The notes below the pieces were generated by a model. It had not been told where the DNA came from, ran no database searches, and saw only the letters and a program-made list of their open reading frames with translations. A program made the translations under genes and the position numbers. This document shows, in pieces, positions 17,194 to 25,313 of a stretch of 64,000 bases of DNA. Each line of letters opens with the position of its first letter. Positions within the stretch are counted from its first letter, which is position 1. The DNA is from Pseudomonas putida (lineage in GTDB: Bacteria; Pseudomonadota; Gammaproteobacteria; Pseudomonadales; Pseudomonadaceae): NCBI RefSeq assembly GCF_028682455.1, contig NZ_JANHLD010000001.1, positions 1,054,001 through 1,118,000 on the forward strand. The letters are read 5' to 3'.

Positions 17194-18570
17194 ATGCACA
17201 CATCCACCGAGCACCTAGCCTCAACGGCCCGCGACCCGGGCTTTGAGGACCGTACCTACCGCAAGGTCATTCTACGAATCCTGCCGATCCTGCTGCTGTG
17301 CTACATGGCCGCGTACCTTGACCGGGTCAATATCGGCTTCGCCAAGCTCGACATGCTCAACGACCTGCAGTTCAGCAACACCGTGTACGCCCTGGGCGCG
17401 AGCATGTTCTTCTGGGGCTACTTCCTGTTCGAGGTGCCGAGCAACCTGCTGCTGCATCGCTACGGTGCGCGGTTCTGGATTGCACGGATCATGGCCAGCT
17501 GGGCGATCATCTCGATGGCCGTGGCGTTCACCGTACCGTTGGCCAAGCTCTTTCATCTCGAGGCCAGCACCATGTTCTATGTGCTGCGCTTTTTGCTCGG
17601 GATCTGCGAGGCCGGGTTCTTCCCGGGCGTAATCCTCTACCTCAACTACTGGTTTCCCACCCATCGCCAGAGCCGGATGATGTCGGGCTTCCTGATCGCC
17701 ATGCCAATCAGCCTGACCCTGGGCGGCGTGCTGTCCGGCTGGTTGATGACCAGCCTCAACGGCTGGCACGGCATGGCCGGCTGGCAGTGGATGCTGCTGA
17801 TCGAAGGCATTCCCTCGGTGCTCATGGCCGTGGTGGTGTTCACCTGCCTGTGCGACAACATCGACAAGGCGAGCTGGCTGTCGAGCGATGAGAAGCAGAT
17901 GCTCAAGGCCAACCTGCAGCAAGACAACCACGGCAAGGCCACGCGCCTGAGCGAGGTGTTCTTCAACAAGCGGGTATGGCTGCTGGTGTTCATCCTGCTG
18001 ACCTTCAACACCGGCTTCTACGGCCTGGCCTTCTGGATGCCGTCGATCATCAAGAGCGCCGGCATCACCAACAGCCTCGAGATCGGCCTGCTCACGGCCA
18101 TTCCCTATGGCGTGGCCGTGGTCGCCATGCTGCTCAACGCACGCCATTCCAACCGTACCGGCGAGCGTCGACTGCATGCGGCCATCCCGGCCTTCGTTGG
18201 CGGGTGCGGGCTGATCCTCAGCGCCTTTTTCGCCGACAACCTGGTGCTCTCGGTGCTGTTCCTGAGTGTCGCCGCCTCGGGCATTCTCAGCCTGATGCCG
18301 ATCTTCTGGACCTTGCCGGGTACTGTGCTCTCCGGGGTTGCCGCTGCCGCCGGTATCGGCATGATCAACGCCATCGGCAACCTCTCGGGTTTTACCGGCT
18401 CGATGATCACCGCGGTGGCGGAAAACCTCACCGGCAACATCAACAACGGTACCTACGTGCTGGGTCTGTGCCTGTTTGCCAGTGGCCTGCTGATCCTGTC
18501 GATCCCGGCGGCGATGCTGGGGCGCCAGGGCAGTGAAGCGGCCAGCGAGCTCAAACTGGAGACTGCGTGA
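17194..18570 (+). CDS. MFS transporter, anion:cation symporter (ACS) family
   Basis: 458 residues, about 12 membrane helices. ACS-type features include LLLCYMAAYLDRVNIGFAKL in helix 1, GYFLFEVPSNLLLHRYGARFWIARIM, and FLLGICEAGFFPGVILYL. Family members carry hexuronates, galactonate, glucarate, tartrate or phthalates. It starts a second plus-strand run whose next three genes look like sugar-acid enzymes, so an aldonate or related hydroxyacid is likely. It is the second transporter of the island, beside the MHS symporter at 11741. SD AGGGG upstream. Confidence 0.9.
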   Translation: MHTSTEHLASTARDPGFEDRTYRKVILRILPILLLCYMAAYLDRVNIGFAKLDMLNDLQFSNTVYALGASMFFWGYFLFEVPSNLLLHRYGARFWIARIMASWAIISMAVAFTVPLAKLFHLEASTMFYVLRFLLGICEAGFFPGVILYLNYWFPTHRQSRMMSGFLIAMPISLTLGGVLSGWLMTSLNGWHGMAGWQWMLLIEGIPSVLMAVVVFTCLCDNIDKASWLSSDEKQMLKANLQQDNHGKATRLSEVFFNKRVWLLVFILLTFNTGFYGLAFWMPSIIKSAGITNSLEIGLLTAIPYGVAVVAMLLNARHSNRTGERRLHAAIPAFVGGCGLILSAFFADNLVLSVLFLSVAASGILSLMPIFWTLPGTVLSGVAAAAGIGMINAIGNLSGFTGSMITAVAENLTGNINNGTYVLGLCLFASGLLILSIPAAMLGRQGSEAASELKLETA

Positions 18571-19307
18571 ACATGGCGGGCAAACGCGTACTGGTCACCG
18601 CCGCCGGCCAAGGCATCGGCCTGGCCAGCGCCCGGGCCTTTGCCGAGGCGGGGTTCGAGGTCATTGCCACGGACATCCGCATCGATGACCTGGGTGATTG
18701 CCCCGGCATCCAGGCACGGCTGCTGGATGTCACCGACGGGCAGGCCATCGAGGCCCTGGGCCAGGAGCTGGGCGGCATCGATGTGCTGTTCAACTGCGCA
18801 GGCTACGTGCACAGCGGCAGCATCCTGGCCTGTGACGAGCAGGCCTGGCAGCGGTCGCTGGCGATCAACGTCACCGCGATGTACCGGATGATCCGCGCCA
18901 TGTTGCCCGGCATGCTGGCGCGCGGGGGCGGTTCGATCATCAACATGTCGTCGGTGGTGTCGAGCGTGAAGGCGGTACCCGACCGCTTCGCCTATGCGGC
19001 GAGCAAAGCGGCGGTGATCGGCCTGACCAAGGCGGTGGCCGCCGACTACATTGGACAGGGCATTCGCTGCAATGCCATTTGCCCTGGCACCGTGGAGTCG
19101 CCCTCGCTGCACCAGCGCATCGCCGAACAGGCCGCCGCCCAGGGCCTGGGCGCCGACCAGGTGTACCAGCAGTTTGTCGCCCGCCAGCCCATGGGCCGCC
19201 TGGGCAGTGCCGGGGAAATCGCCCGCCTGGCACTGTACCTGGGCAGCGACGAGGCGGCCTACACCACCGGTGGCGTGCATCTGATCGATGGCGGCATGAG
19301 CCTCTGA
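18567..19307 (+). CDS. Short-chain dehydrogenase, 2-keto-3-deoxy-sugar-acid dehydrogenase type
   Basis: 246 residues if the GTG at 18567 is used, which overlaps the MFS stop as GTGA and has GGAG at good distance; an ATG lies 6 bp further in. Classical SDR with TAAGQGIGLASARAF (cofactor loop), FNCAGYVHSG, catalytic S..Y143-x-x-x-K147 (FAYAASKAA) and a C-terminal GGVHLIDGGMSL. The acidic TDIRIDD after beta-2 favours NAD. The sequence resembles 2-keto-3-deoxy-L-fuconate dehydrogenase and the human BDH2 group. Together with the next gene this gives oxidation of a 2-keto-3-deoxy acid to a 2,4-diketo acid followed by hydrolysis. Confidence 0.82.
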   Translation: MNMAGKRVLVTAAGQGIGLASARAFAEAGFEVIATDIRIDDLGDCPGIQARLLDVTDGQAIEALGQELGGIDVLFNCAGYVHSGSILACDEQAWQRSLAINVTAMYRMIRAMLPGMLARGGGSIINMSSVVSSVKAVPDRFAYAASKAAVIGLTKAVAADYIGQGIRCNAICPGTVESPSLHQRIAEQAAAQGLGADQVYQQFVARQPMGRLGSAGEIARLALYLGSDEAAYTTGGVHLIDGGMSL

Positions 19308-19335
19308 ATTTCTTTGAATCGAGCGGGAGACTTCT

Positions 19336-20184
19336 ATGAAACTGTTGCGATATGGCGACAAGGGCGCCGAAAAGCCCGGCCTGCTGGATGCCGACCAGTG
19401 CATCCGCGACCTGTCGGGTGTGATCGCCGACATTGCCGGCAACGCCCTTGAGCCCGACAGCCTGGCAAGGCTTGCCAGCCTCGATCCGCACAGCCTGCCG
19501 CGTGTGGCGGGCAACCCGCGCATCGGCCCGTGCGTGGGCAACATCGGCAAGTTCATCTGCATTGGCCTGAACTACGCCGACCACGCCGCCGAGGCCGGCA
19601 TGCCGGTGCCTGGCGAGCCGATCATCTTCAACAAATGGACCAGCGCCATCTGCGGCCCCAATGACAACGTCGAGATTCCCCGCGGCTCGCGCAAGACCGA
19701 TTGGGAAGTGGAGCTGGGCGTGGTCATCGGCAAGGGCGGGCGCTACATCGATGAAGCCAACGCCATGGACCATGTGGCGGGCTACTGCGTAGTCAACGAC
19801 GTGTCCGAACGTGAGTGGCAACTGGAGCGTGGTGGCACCTGGGACAAGGGCAAGGGGTTTGACACCTTCGGTCCGATCGGCCCGTGGCTGGTGACCCGCG
19901 ATGAGATCGCCGACCCCCATGAACTGAACCTGTGGCTGGAAGTGGACGGCCATCGCTACCAGGACGGCAATACCCGCACCCTGATCTTTCGTATTGAGCA
20001 GTTGATTGCCTATGTGAGTCGCTGCATGAGCCTGCAACCGGGTGATGTGATTTCCACCGGCACGCCGCCCGGCGTGGGCATGGGCATCAAGCCGGTCCCG
20101 GTGTTCCTGCGTGCCGGGCAGACCATGCGCCTGGGCATCCAGGGCCTGGGAGAGCAACGCCAGATCACCGTCCAGGCCGACTGA
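19336..20184 (+). CDS. FAH-family 2,4-diketo-3-deoxy-acid hydrolase
   Basis: 282 residues, short FAH form often named ureidoglycolate lyase or 2,4-diketo-3-deoxy-L-fuconate hydrolase. The FAH core is present: CIGLNYADHAAEAG, metal ligands E124 and E126 (TDWEVELGVVIG) and D155 (VVNDVSERE), then STGTPPGVGMG. It would cleave the diketo acid made by the upstream SDR to pyruvate plus a hydroxyacid (glycolate from a pentonate, lactate from a 6-deoxyhexonate). The pairing SDR-FAH is that of the diketo-hydrolase pathways for L-fucose, L-rhamnose and pentoses. SD GGGAGA upstream; 28 bp after the SDR. Confidence 0.85.
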   Translation: MKLLRYGDKGAEKPGLLDADQCIRDLSGVIADIAGNALEPDSLARLASLDPHSLPRVAGNPRIGPCVGNIGKFICIGLNYADHAAEAGMPVPGEPIIFNKWTSAICGPNDNVEIPRGSRKTDWEVELGVVIGKGGRYIDEANAMDHVAGYCVVNDVSEREWQLERGGTWDKGKGFDTFGPIGPWLVTRDEIADPHELNLWLEVDGHRYQDGNTRTLIFRIEQLIAYVSRCMSLQPGDVISTGTPPGVGMGIKPVPVFLRAGQTMRLGIQGLGEQRQITVQAD

Positions 20185-20193
20185 GGAAGCGCG

Positions 20194-21102
20194 ATGAAAA
20201 CCGATTTGCTGATGCTGGCGCCGCTGCTGCCGGAGTACGAGGCGCAACTGGCCGAGCATTTTCACCTGATCCGTGCGCACACGCGTGCCGAGCAACAGGC
20301 GCTGCCGGTCGATCGCTCCCGGCGCGTAAGAGCACTGGTAACCAATGGCGGTGAGGGGGTTAGCCCGCAACTGATGGCTGCGCTGCCTAGCCTGCAACTG
20401 ATTGCCGTAAACGGCGTGGGCCTGGACAAGGTCGATCTGGAGCAGGCTCGCGCCCGCAGCATTCGCATCGTCACCACCGACGACATCCTCACCGATGCCG
20501 TGGCCGACCAGGCCGTGGCGCTGTTGCTGGCACTGCTGCGCCAGGTGTGCCAGGCCGACCGCTTTGTGCGCCAGGGGCACTGGCGCCAGGGTGGCTTCGC
20601 GCCGCTGGGCACCACCTTGCGCGGGCAGCGGGTGGGCATCCTCGGGCTGGGCAAGATTGGCTTGGCCATCGCCCAGCGCCTGCAGCCCTTCGGGGTGAAC
20701 CTGGGCTACCACAATCGCCAGCCCGTCGCCGATTGCCCCTATCCCTATCACGAGGACCTCGGCGCCCTGGCGCGGGCCAGCGATATTCTGATCGTCGCTG
20801 CCGCGGGAGGACCGGCGTCGCGCCATCTGGTCGACGCGCACGTGCTTGAAGCGCTAGGGCCGCAAGGGGTGATCGTCAACGTTGCCCGTGGCAGTGTGAT
20901 CGACGAGTCGCAATTGGTGGCGCGACTGGCCGATGGACGCCTGGGTGGCGCAGCGCTGGATGTATTCGAACACGAGCCGCAGGTACCTGAACCCCTGCTG
21001 GCGTTGGACAACGTGGTGCTCCAGCCGCACCTGGGCAGTGCCACGCTGCAAACCCGGCGAGCCATGGCTGAGTGCGTGGTGCGGGCAGTGTTGGCGGGGT
21101 GA
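20194..21102 (+). CDS. D-isomer-specific 2-hydroxyacid dehydrogenase (glyoxylate/hydroxypyruvate reductase-like)
   Basis: 302 residues. NAD(P)-binding motif GILGLGKIGLAIAQRL (148-163) and the catalytic triad R232 (VNVARGSVID), E261 (FEHEP) and H279 (QPHLGSAT) are intact. Family members reduce glyoxylate, hydroxypyruvate or 2-keto acids, or oxidise D-hydroxyacids. Ten bp behind the diketo hydrolase, it may handle the two- or three-carbon hydroxyacid that pathway releases. The exact substrate is inferred only from context. SD GAGGAAG is strong. Confidence 0.87.
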   Translation: MKTDLLMLAPLLPEYEAQLAEHFHLIRAHTRAEQQALPVDRSRRVRALVTNGGEGVSPQLMAALPSLQLIAVNGVGLDKVDLEQARARSIRIVTTDDILTDAVADQAVALLLALLRQVCQADRFVRQGHWRQGGFAPLGTTLRGQRVGILGLGKIGLAIAQRLQPFGVNLGYHNRQPVADCPYPYHEDLGALARASDILIVAAAGGPASRHLVDAHVLEALGPQGVIVNVARGSVIDESQLVARLADGRLGGAALDVFEHEPQVPEPLLALDNVVLQPHLGSATLQTRRAMAECVVRAVLAG

Positions 21103-21109
21103 ATGCACG

Positions 21110-21131
21110 GGAGGGCCGGGTGTGGCCCTCC
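21110..21131. terminator. Hairpin between convergent genes
   Basis: GGAGGGCC / GGCCCTCC, perfect 8-bp stem with a six-base loop, at the end of the pentonate operon and before the convergent P-loop gene. It lacks a T-run. Confidence 0.55.
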
Positions 21132-21135
21132 AGGT

Positions 21136-21687
21136 TCAAGGTTGCGGGTTGGCCCGGGCGCCTTCATCGCAGTGTGCTGGCAGTGCCTGCACAAACTGGT
21201 CGATTTGCCGCTCACCCCGCAGGTGCACCACCGGCACCAGCGCGCCCACTCTCAACCGCACCGCCTCGATGGAAGGGCGGTAGTCGCGGTCGAATCCCCA
21301 CACGAACTTGAGGAAGGTCAGGAATGCCCTGTCCAGGCGCTCGCTGCAGCCGGCGGGCTGGTCGGGGCGTGGTTTGTTCAGCAGGCTGCGCATGATCACC
21401 CGCCGCAGGCAGGTAAGGCGCGGGGTGTCCAGCCAGATCACCAGGTCGGCGCGGGGCAGGCGCAAGTCGAAGGTTCGTCGCGAATAGTTGCCATCACAGA
21501 CCCAGGTATCGGAGGTCAGGGCCTGTTTGACCCGGGTACGGAAGGCCTCGGCGTCGGGTTCGATCCAGCCGGGTTCCCAGAACAGTTTGTCCAGGTGAAC
21601 CACGGGGACTTGCAGGCGCTTGCCGATGGCGCGTGCCAGGGTCGATTTGCCGCTCCCTGCGTTGCCCAGGATGACGATGCGTTGCAT
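21136..21687 (-). CDS. P-loop nucleoside/adenylate-kinase-like protein
   Basis: 183 residues. Walker A GNAGSGKST is near residue 8, followed by VVHLDKLFWEPGW, VCDGNYSRRTFDLRLPRADLVIWLDTPR and a lid-like CLRRVIMRSL. This is the pattern of small kinase-like proteins annotated as AAA or FlaR-like 'topology modulation' proteins, of unproven function. AAGGAGG lies just upstream of the ATG. It is monocistronic and convergent with the hydroxyacid dehydrogenase. Confidence 0.85.
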   Translation of the reverse strand: MQRIVILGNAGSGKSTLARAIGKRLQVPVVHLDKLFWEPGWIEPDAEAFRTRVKQALTSDTWVCDGNYSRRTFDLRLPRADLVIWLDTPRLTCLRRVIMRSLLNKPRPDQPAGCSERLDRAFLTFLKFVWGFDRDYRPSIEAVRLRVGALVPVVHLRGERQIDQFVQALPAHCDEGARANPQP

Positions 21688-21986
21688 GAGAAAAGCCTCC
21701 TTGGCGGATAGCCGGGCATTGTGCAGATTTCGGCTGGTCAGATAAAGCCTGCGAAGTAGCTATCGCTTTGTGAGGTGCCTTGATGAGATTTCTAAGAATG
21801 TTTTTGTTTCTATGAAGTACACATCTTGGAACTTCTAAGTTGCTTCTGAAAGGCGCGTGGGAATTTTCCCTTTGTCATTTTGCTGGGTGGAAATATTTGC
21901 AGGGGGGCTTCACTGTGGCGGCCCGAAAGTCAGTGCTCTTCTGGCCGGTGCCCATCGAATCACTCCTCAACACGAAAGGAAGCTGA
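21688..21986. other. AT-richer spacer, no gene seen
   Basis: About 300 bp between divergent genes, visibly richer in A and T than its surroundings (especially 21770-21850). It contains the divergent promoters; no reliable ORF, repeat or terminator was found. Confidence 0.5.
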
Positions 21987-23117
21987 ATGACGGCGTTGTT
22001 TGACATGCATATGCGTATCGGGAGTGATCCTCGCGGCTTTGACGAGTTCGTCTCACTGCACGAAGAACTGTCGAAACTGGCCCATCCAGGGTGTCCGGAT
22101 ATCGACTGGATCAGAGTCGAGCAACTGTGCCTGGTGTTACTCGAACAAAACGGCGCTGAACTGCACACCGCCAGCGCCTACATTTTGGCCCGCAGTCACT
22201 CCCACGGCGTGGAGGGCATGGTGCAGGGGCTGGCGCTGATGGAGACCCTGGTAGGGGCCTGGCCGCAGTTGTGGCCAGCGCTGCCCGCGGTGCGCCTGGA
22301 GGTCCTGGACTGGTTGTTCGCCCAGATGCAGGCGGTGCTGCGCAGATTGGAAATGACAAGCCGCAGCTTGCCGGCACTCGTCAACCTCAATACCGCGCTT
22401 GCGCGCGTGAACGCTGCGCTGCAGAGTCAGGTCTACTCGCCATTGACCACCTTGCAGGCGTTGCGCCAACAGGTGGCTAGCTGCATCCAGCGCGTGCAAC
22501 GGCAGAGCCCCATCGGTGAAACATTGCCCCTGGTGATGGGCCTGCCCGGGCCGAATATTTCGTGGCCCGTGTTGACGTTGCCGCCCACCCGCTTGCCAGT
22601 CTTGACGCCCCGAAAGCGCACAGCGCGCCGATGGCTGGTCGTTCTGGCCGTGATACTCACCTCAATGGGCGGGGCGTGGTTGTGGGACCGCGCGGTGAAT
22701 GAAGGTGCCGGTTTTGCAAGCCTCTTTGCAAGGAAGCAAGCGATCCCCGAGCCGCTGCAACTGGACAGCCTGAGGTTGTTTGATGCCGGGAGCGCCGAGC
22801 TCAAGCCGGGCTCGGCCAAAGTGCTGATCAGCGCGTTGGTGGACATCAAGGCTCGTCCAGGCTGGCTGATTGTTATTTCAGGTCATGCCGATACCACGGG
22901 CAATGCCGAGCAGAACCAGCAGCTCTCCGAAGCCCGCGCCGTTGCCGTACGCGAGTGGATGCAGCGCATGGGGGACATTCCTGACAACTGCTTTGCCGTT
23001 CAAGGGGGAGCAGCCAGTCAGCCGATCGCCAGCAACGAAACGCTCGAAGGCCGTTCGGCCAACCGGCGTGTCGATATTCAATTGGTTCCGCAGGTGGGGG
23101 CCTGTGGCACTCAATGA
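21987..23117 (+). CDS. ImpA_N-like / OmpA fusion protein (T6SS-associated type)
   Basis: 376 residues. Residues about 8-110 resemble the ImpA/TssA N-terminal domain, with GSDPRGFDEF..LHEELSKLAHPGCPDIDWIRVEQLC. A predicted single membrane helix at about 215-234 (WLVVLAVILTSMGGAWLW) follows a basic RKRTARR stretch. The C-terminus (258-370) is an OmpA peptidoglycan-binding domain with FDAGSAELKPGS, ISGHADTTGN and SANRRVDIQL. The topology suggests a cytoplasmic N-terminus with the OmpA domain in the periplasm. ImpA_N proteins belong to type VI secretion baseplates or sheath caps, but no other T6SS gene is in the window, so this is an orphan accessory component. SD AAGGAAG. Confidence 0.82.
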   Translation: MTALFDMHMRIGSDPRGFDEFVSLHEELSKLAHPGCPDIDWIRVEQLCLVLLEQNGAELHTASAYILARSHSHGVEGMVQGLALMETLVGAWPQLWPALPAVRLEVLDWLFAQMQAVLRRLEMTSRSLPALVNLNTALARVNAALQSQVYSPLTTLQALRQQVASCIQRVQRQSPIGETLPLVMGLPGPNISWPVLTLPPTRLPVLTPRKRTARRWLVVLAVILTSMGGAWLWDRAVNEGAGFASLFARKQAIPEPLQLDSLRLFDAGSAELKPGSAKVLISALVDIKARPGWLIVISGHADTTGNAEQNQQLSEARAVAVREWMQRMGDIPDNCFAVQGGAASQPIASNETLEGRSANRRVDIQLVPQVGACGTQ

Positions 23118-23129
23118 GCACCTCAGGTT

Positions 23130-24056
23130 TCACGCCAGGTTGTCCCAATACGGCGGCGAACCAATCGCGTCGAGGAAGTAGTCCCACACCCGGCGAACTT
23201 TTTGCGAACGAAGGCGGTTTTCCGGGGATATCAGGTGGATCTGGCTGGGCGTTGCATCCACCGAGCCTTCCCAGTCGGGCAAGAGCTGGACCAGGGTCTT
23301 GTTCCTGAAGTGCTCGTTGTCGAACAGCCAGGAAGGAAACAGCACAATGCCCCGGCCTGCCAGCGCCGCTTCCGCCAATACCTGGGCATTGTTGCTGCGC
23401 AGCGGGCCTTGCACGTCGATGATCGTGGCCGCCTCGCTGCCCGGGCGGCGGAAATGCCAGCGTTGGGCGCCTCCGGTTCCTTTGTAGACCAGGCAGCAGT
23501 GCTGTTGCAGCTCTTCGGGGCTCGCCGGTTTGCCGTATCGCTGCACATACCCGGCGCTGGCGCACAGGACAAATCGCTGGTCGCAGAGCGTGCGCCCGAT
23601 CAGTCCGGAATCCTGCAACTGGCCTACGCGGAAGGTGAGGTCGGCGCCTTCCTGCACCGGGTCGATAAAGGCATCGGTCACGGTCAGTTCGACGGTCAAT
23701 CCAGGGTATTGCCGGTACAAACCCTCGAGCAGCTTGACGATATGAAGGTGGCCGAAGGCGACCGGGGCATTGATGCGCACCAGGCCGCGAATGTCGCCGG
23801 CCTTGCCGCTGACATCTTCATTGGCGGTGTCGAGTAACTCCAGCACTTCGCGGATTTGCACGTAATAGCGCTCACCGGCGTCGGTCAGTTTCACCGCGCG
23901 GGTGTTGCGATACAGCAGTTGTTGTCCCAGCTCTCGTTCAAGCGCGGCAATGAAGCGTGACACCGACGAGGCGGGTACCTGGAAGTGCCGGGCGGTGGCG
24001 GAAAAGCTGCCAGTTACCGCCACCATCGCGAAGTAACGGTGGGCCTTGAGGTGCAC
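23130..24056 (-). CDS. LysR-family regulator (CrgA/DsdC-like branch)
   Basis: 308 residues from a GTG at 24056, which has CGGAG upstream and gives the standard LysR N-terminus (HLKAHRYFAMVAVTGSFSATARHFQVPASSVSRFIAALE). A further ATG at 24125 would add an unlikely 23-residue leader. The effector domain covers about 90-300. It diverges from the old yellow enzyme gene, with a TTGCT-N5-AGCAA palindrome between them, and is likely its regulator. This is a common arrangement, with the flavoenzyme induced by electrophiles. Confidence 0.88.
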   Translation of the reverse strand: MHLKAHRYFAMVAVTGSFSATARHFQVPASSVSRFIAALERELGQQLLYRNTRAVKLTDAGERYYVQIREVLELLDTANEDVSGKAGDIRGLVRINAPVAFGHLHIVKLLEGLYRQYPGLTVELTVTDAFIDPVQEGADLTFRVGQLQDSGLIGRTLCDQRFVLCASAGYVQRYGKPASPEELQQHCCLVYKGTGGAQRWHFRRPGSEAATIIDVQGPLRSNNAQVLAEAALAGRGIVLFPSWLFDNEHFRNKTLVQLLPDWEGSVDATPSQIHLISPENRLRSQKVRRVWDYFLDAIGSPPYWDNLA

Positions 24057-24069
24057 GGGGGATCTCCGG

Positions 24070-24084
24070 TTGCTGTTATAGCAA
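24070..24084. promoter_or_regulatory. Putative LysR box
   Basis: TTGCT-GTTAT-AGCAA, a perfect 5-bp inverted repeat of T-N11-A form, in the spacer between the LysR gene and the divergent alkene reductase, close to the LysR start. Confidence 0.5.
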
Positions 24085-24181
24085 TAGTGTTTTGCTTTTT
24101 GGCTTGATTGTGGCTGTTTTGGCAAGATCCTACCATGGCCTCATCACTCCCAGGCGTACGCCTATTCATGAGGCCCGACAC

Positions 24182-25309
24182 ATGATCGACCTGTTTGCCC
24201 CCTACAACCTTGCCGGATTGACGCTGAACAACCGGTTTGTCATGGCACCGATGACCCGCTCACGGGCGCCACAAGACATCGCCACCGAACAGTTGGCCCT
24301 GCATTACACCCAACGCGGCACGGCGGGCCTGATCGTTTCCGAAGGCACGCCGATTTCCCGTGAAGGGCAGGGCTACCTGTTCAATCCGGGGATTTTCACC
24401 GCGCAGCAGATCGAGGGCTGGAAGCTGGTCACCGATTCGGTCCACAGCGTCGGCGGCAGGATGTTCGCCCAACTGTGGCACGTGGGGCGCGTGTCCCACA
24501 CCTCGATCCAGCTCGACGGCAAGGCGCCCGTCAGTTCCACTGGCAAGGTGGCCCAGGGCGCGGTTGCCTTTGGCTACACCGCCGAGGGCGAGCCGGGTTT
24601 TGTCGCCACCTCCACCCCACGCCCGTTGACCACCGAGGAAGTTGCCCGGGTGGCCGAGGACTTCGCCCAGGCCGCGCAGAATGCTATCGAGGCCGGTTTT
24701 GACGGTGTTGAAATCCACGGTGCCAACGGCTACCTCGTGGAGCAGTTCCTCAACCCGCTGGTCAATGACCGCAGCGACCGCTATGGCGCCGACACCCTGG
24801 AAGGTCGCCTGCGATTCGTGTTCGAGGTGGTCGATGCGGTCAGCGCGAGAATTGGCGTCCATCGGGTCGGCATTCGCATCTCACCTTACGGGCAGCTGTT
24901 CGACATGCCGCTCTACCCCCAGATCGACGAGACCTACGCGGCACTCTGTGCCGGCATGGGCGCCCGTGGCATCGCCTATGTGCACGTCATGGACCAGACC
25001 CACTTCTTCCTGGCCAGCGAGAGTGCCACCACACAGGAACAGGCGCTGCGCCGCTTGCTCGAACACTGCAAGGCGCAGCTGGGCGATACGGCGCTGATCC
25101 TGGCCGGCGACATGACCCTGGAGCGTGCCCAGGACCTGGTGGACGCCGGGCTGATCGACCTGGCCGGCTTTGGCCAGCCGTTCATTGCCAATCCTGACCT
25201 GGTTGCACGCCTGAAAAACGGCTGGCCACTGACCACCCCGGACCGCACCAGCTACTACGGCGGTACGGGCAAGGGCTATGTGGATTACTCGCCTTACGCC
25301 CCGGCCTGA
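24182..25309 (+). CDS. Old yellow enzyme family alkene reductase
   Basis: 375 residues from the ATG at 24182. It is an FMN- and NAD(P)H-dependent reductase of alpha,beta-unsaturated carbonyls, nitrate esters or nitroaromatics (NemA/XenB class). FMN and active-site motifs seen are FVMAPMTRSRA, FAQLWHVGRVSH, and EIHGANGYLVEQFLNP, with the ligand-binding H179/N182 pair and the proton donor Y184, then GFGQPFIANPDL near the end. Residues after NDR (SDRYGADTLEGRLRF) are also standard. Probably controlled by the divergent LysR. The stop is 4 bp from the convergent hydrolase stop. Confidence 0.93.
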   Translation: MIDLFAPYNLAGLTLNNRFVMAPMTRSRAPQDIATEQLALHYTQRGTAGLIVSEGTPISREGQGYLFNPGIFTAQQIEGWKLVTDSVHSVGGRMFAQLWHVGRVSHTSIQLDGKAPVSSTGKVAQGAVAFGYTAEGEPGFVATSTPRPLTTEEVARVAEDFAQAAQNAIEAGFDGVEIHGANGYLVEQFLNPLVNDRSDRYGADTLEGRLRFVFEVVDAVSARIGVHRVGIRISPYGQLFDMPLYPQIDETYAALCAGMGARGIAYVHVMDQTHFFLASESATTQEQALRRLLEHCKAQLGDTALILAGDMTLERAQDLVDAGLIDLAGFGQPFIANPDLVARLKNGWPLTTPDRTSYYGGTGKGYVDYSPYAPA

Positions 25310-25313
25310 CCCC

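Noticed and set aside
18940..20841. A 633-codon minus-strand open frame
   Set aside because: Lies opposite the SDR, FAH hydrolase and hydroxyacid dehydrogenase, all with intact catalytic motifs; composition is that of a shadow frame.
23130..24125. Upstream ATG for the LysR gene at 24125
   Set aside because: The GTG at 24056 has a good SD and gives the standard LysR N-terminus; the extra 23 residues do not resemble the family.
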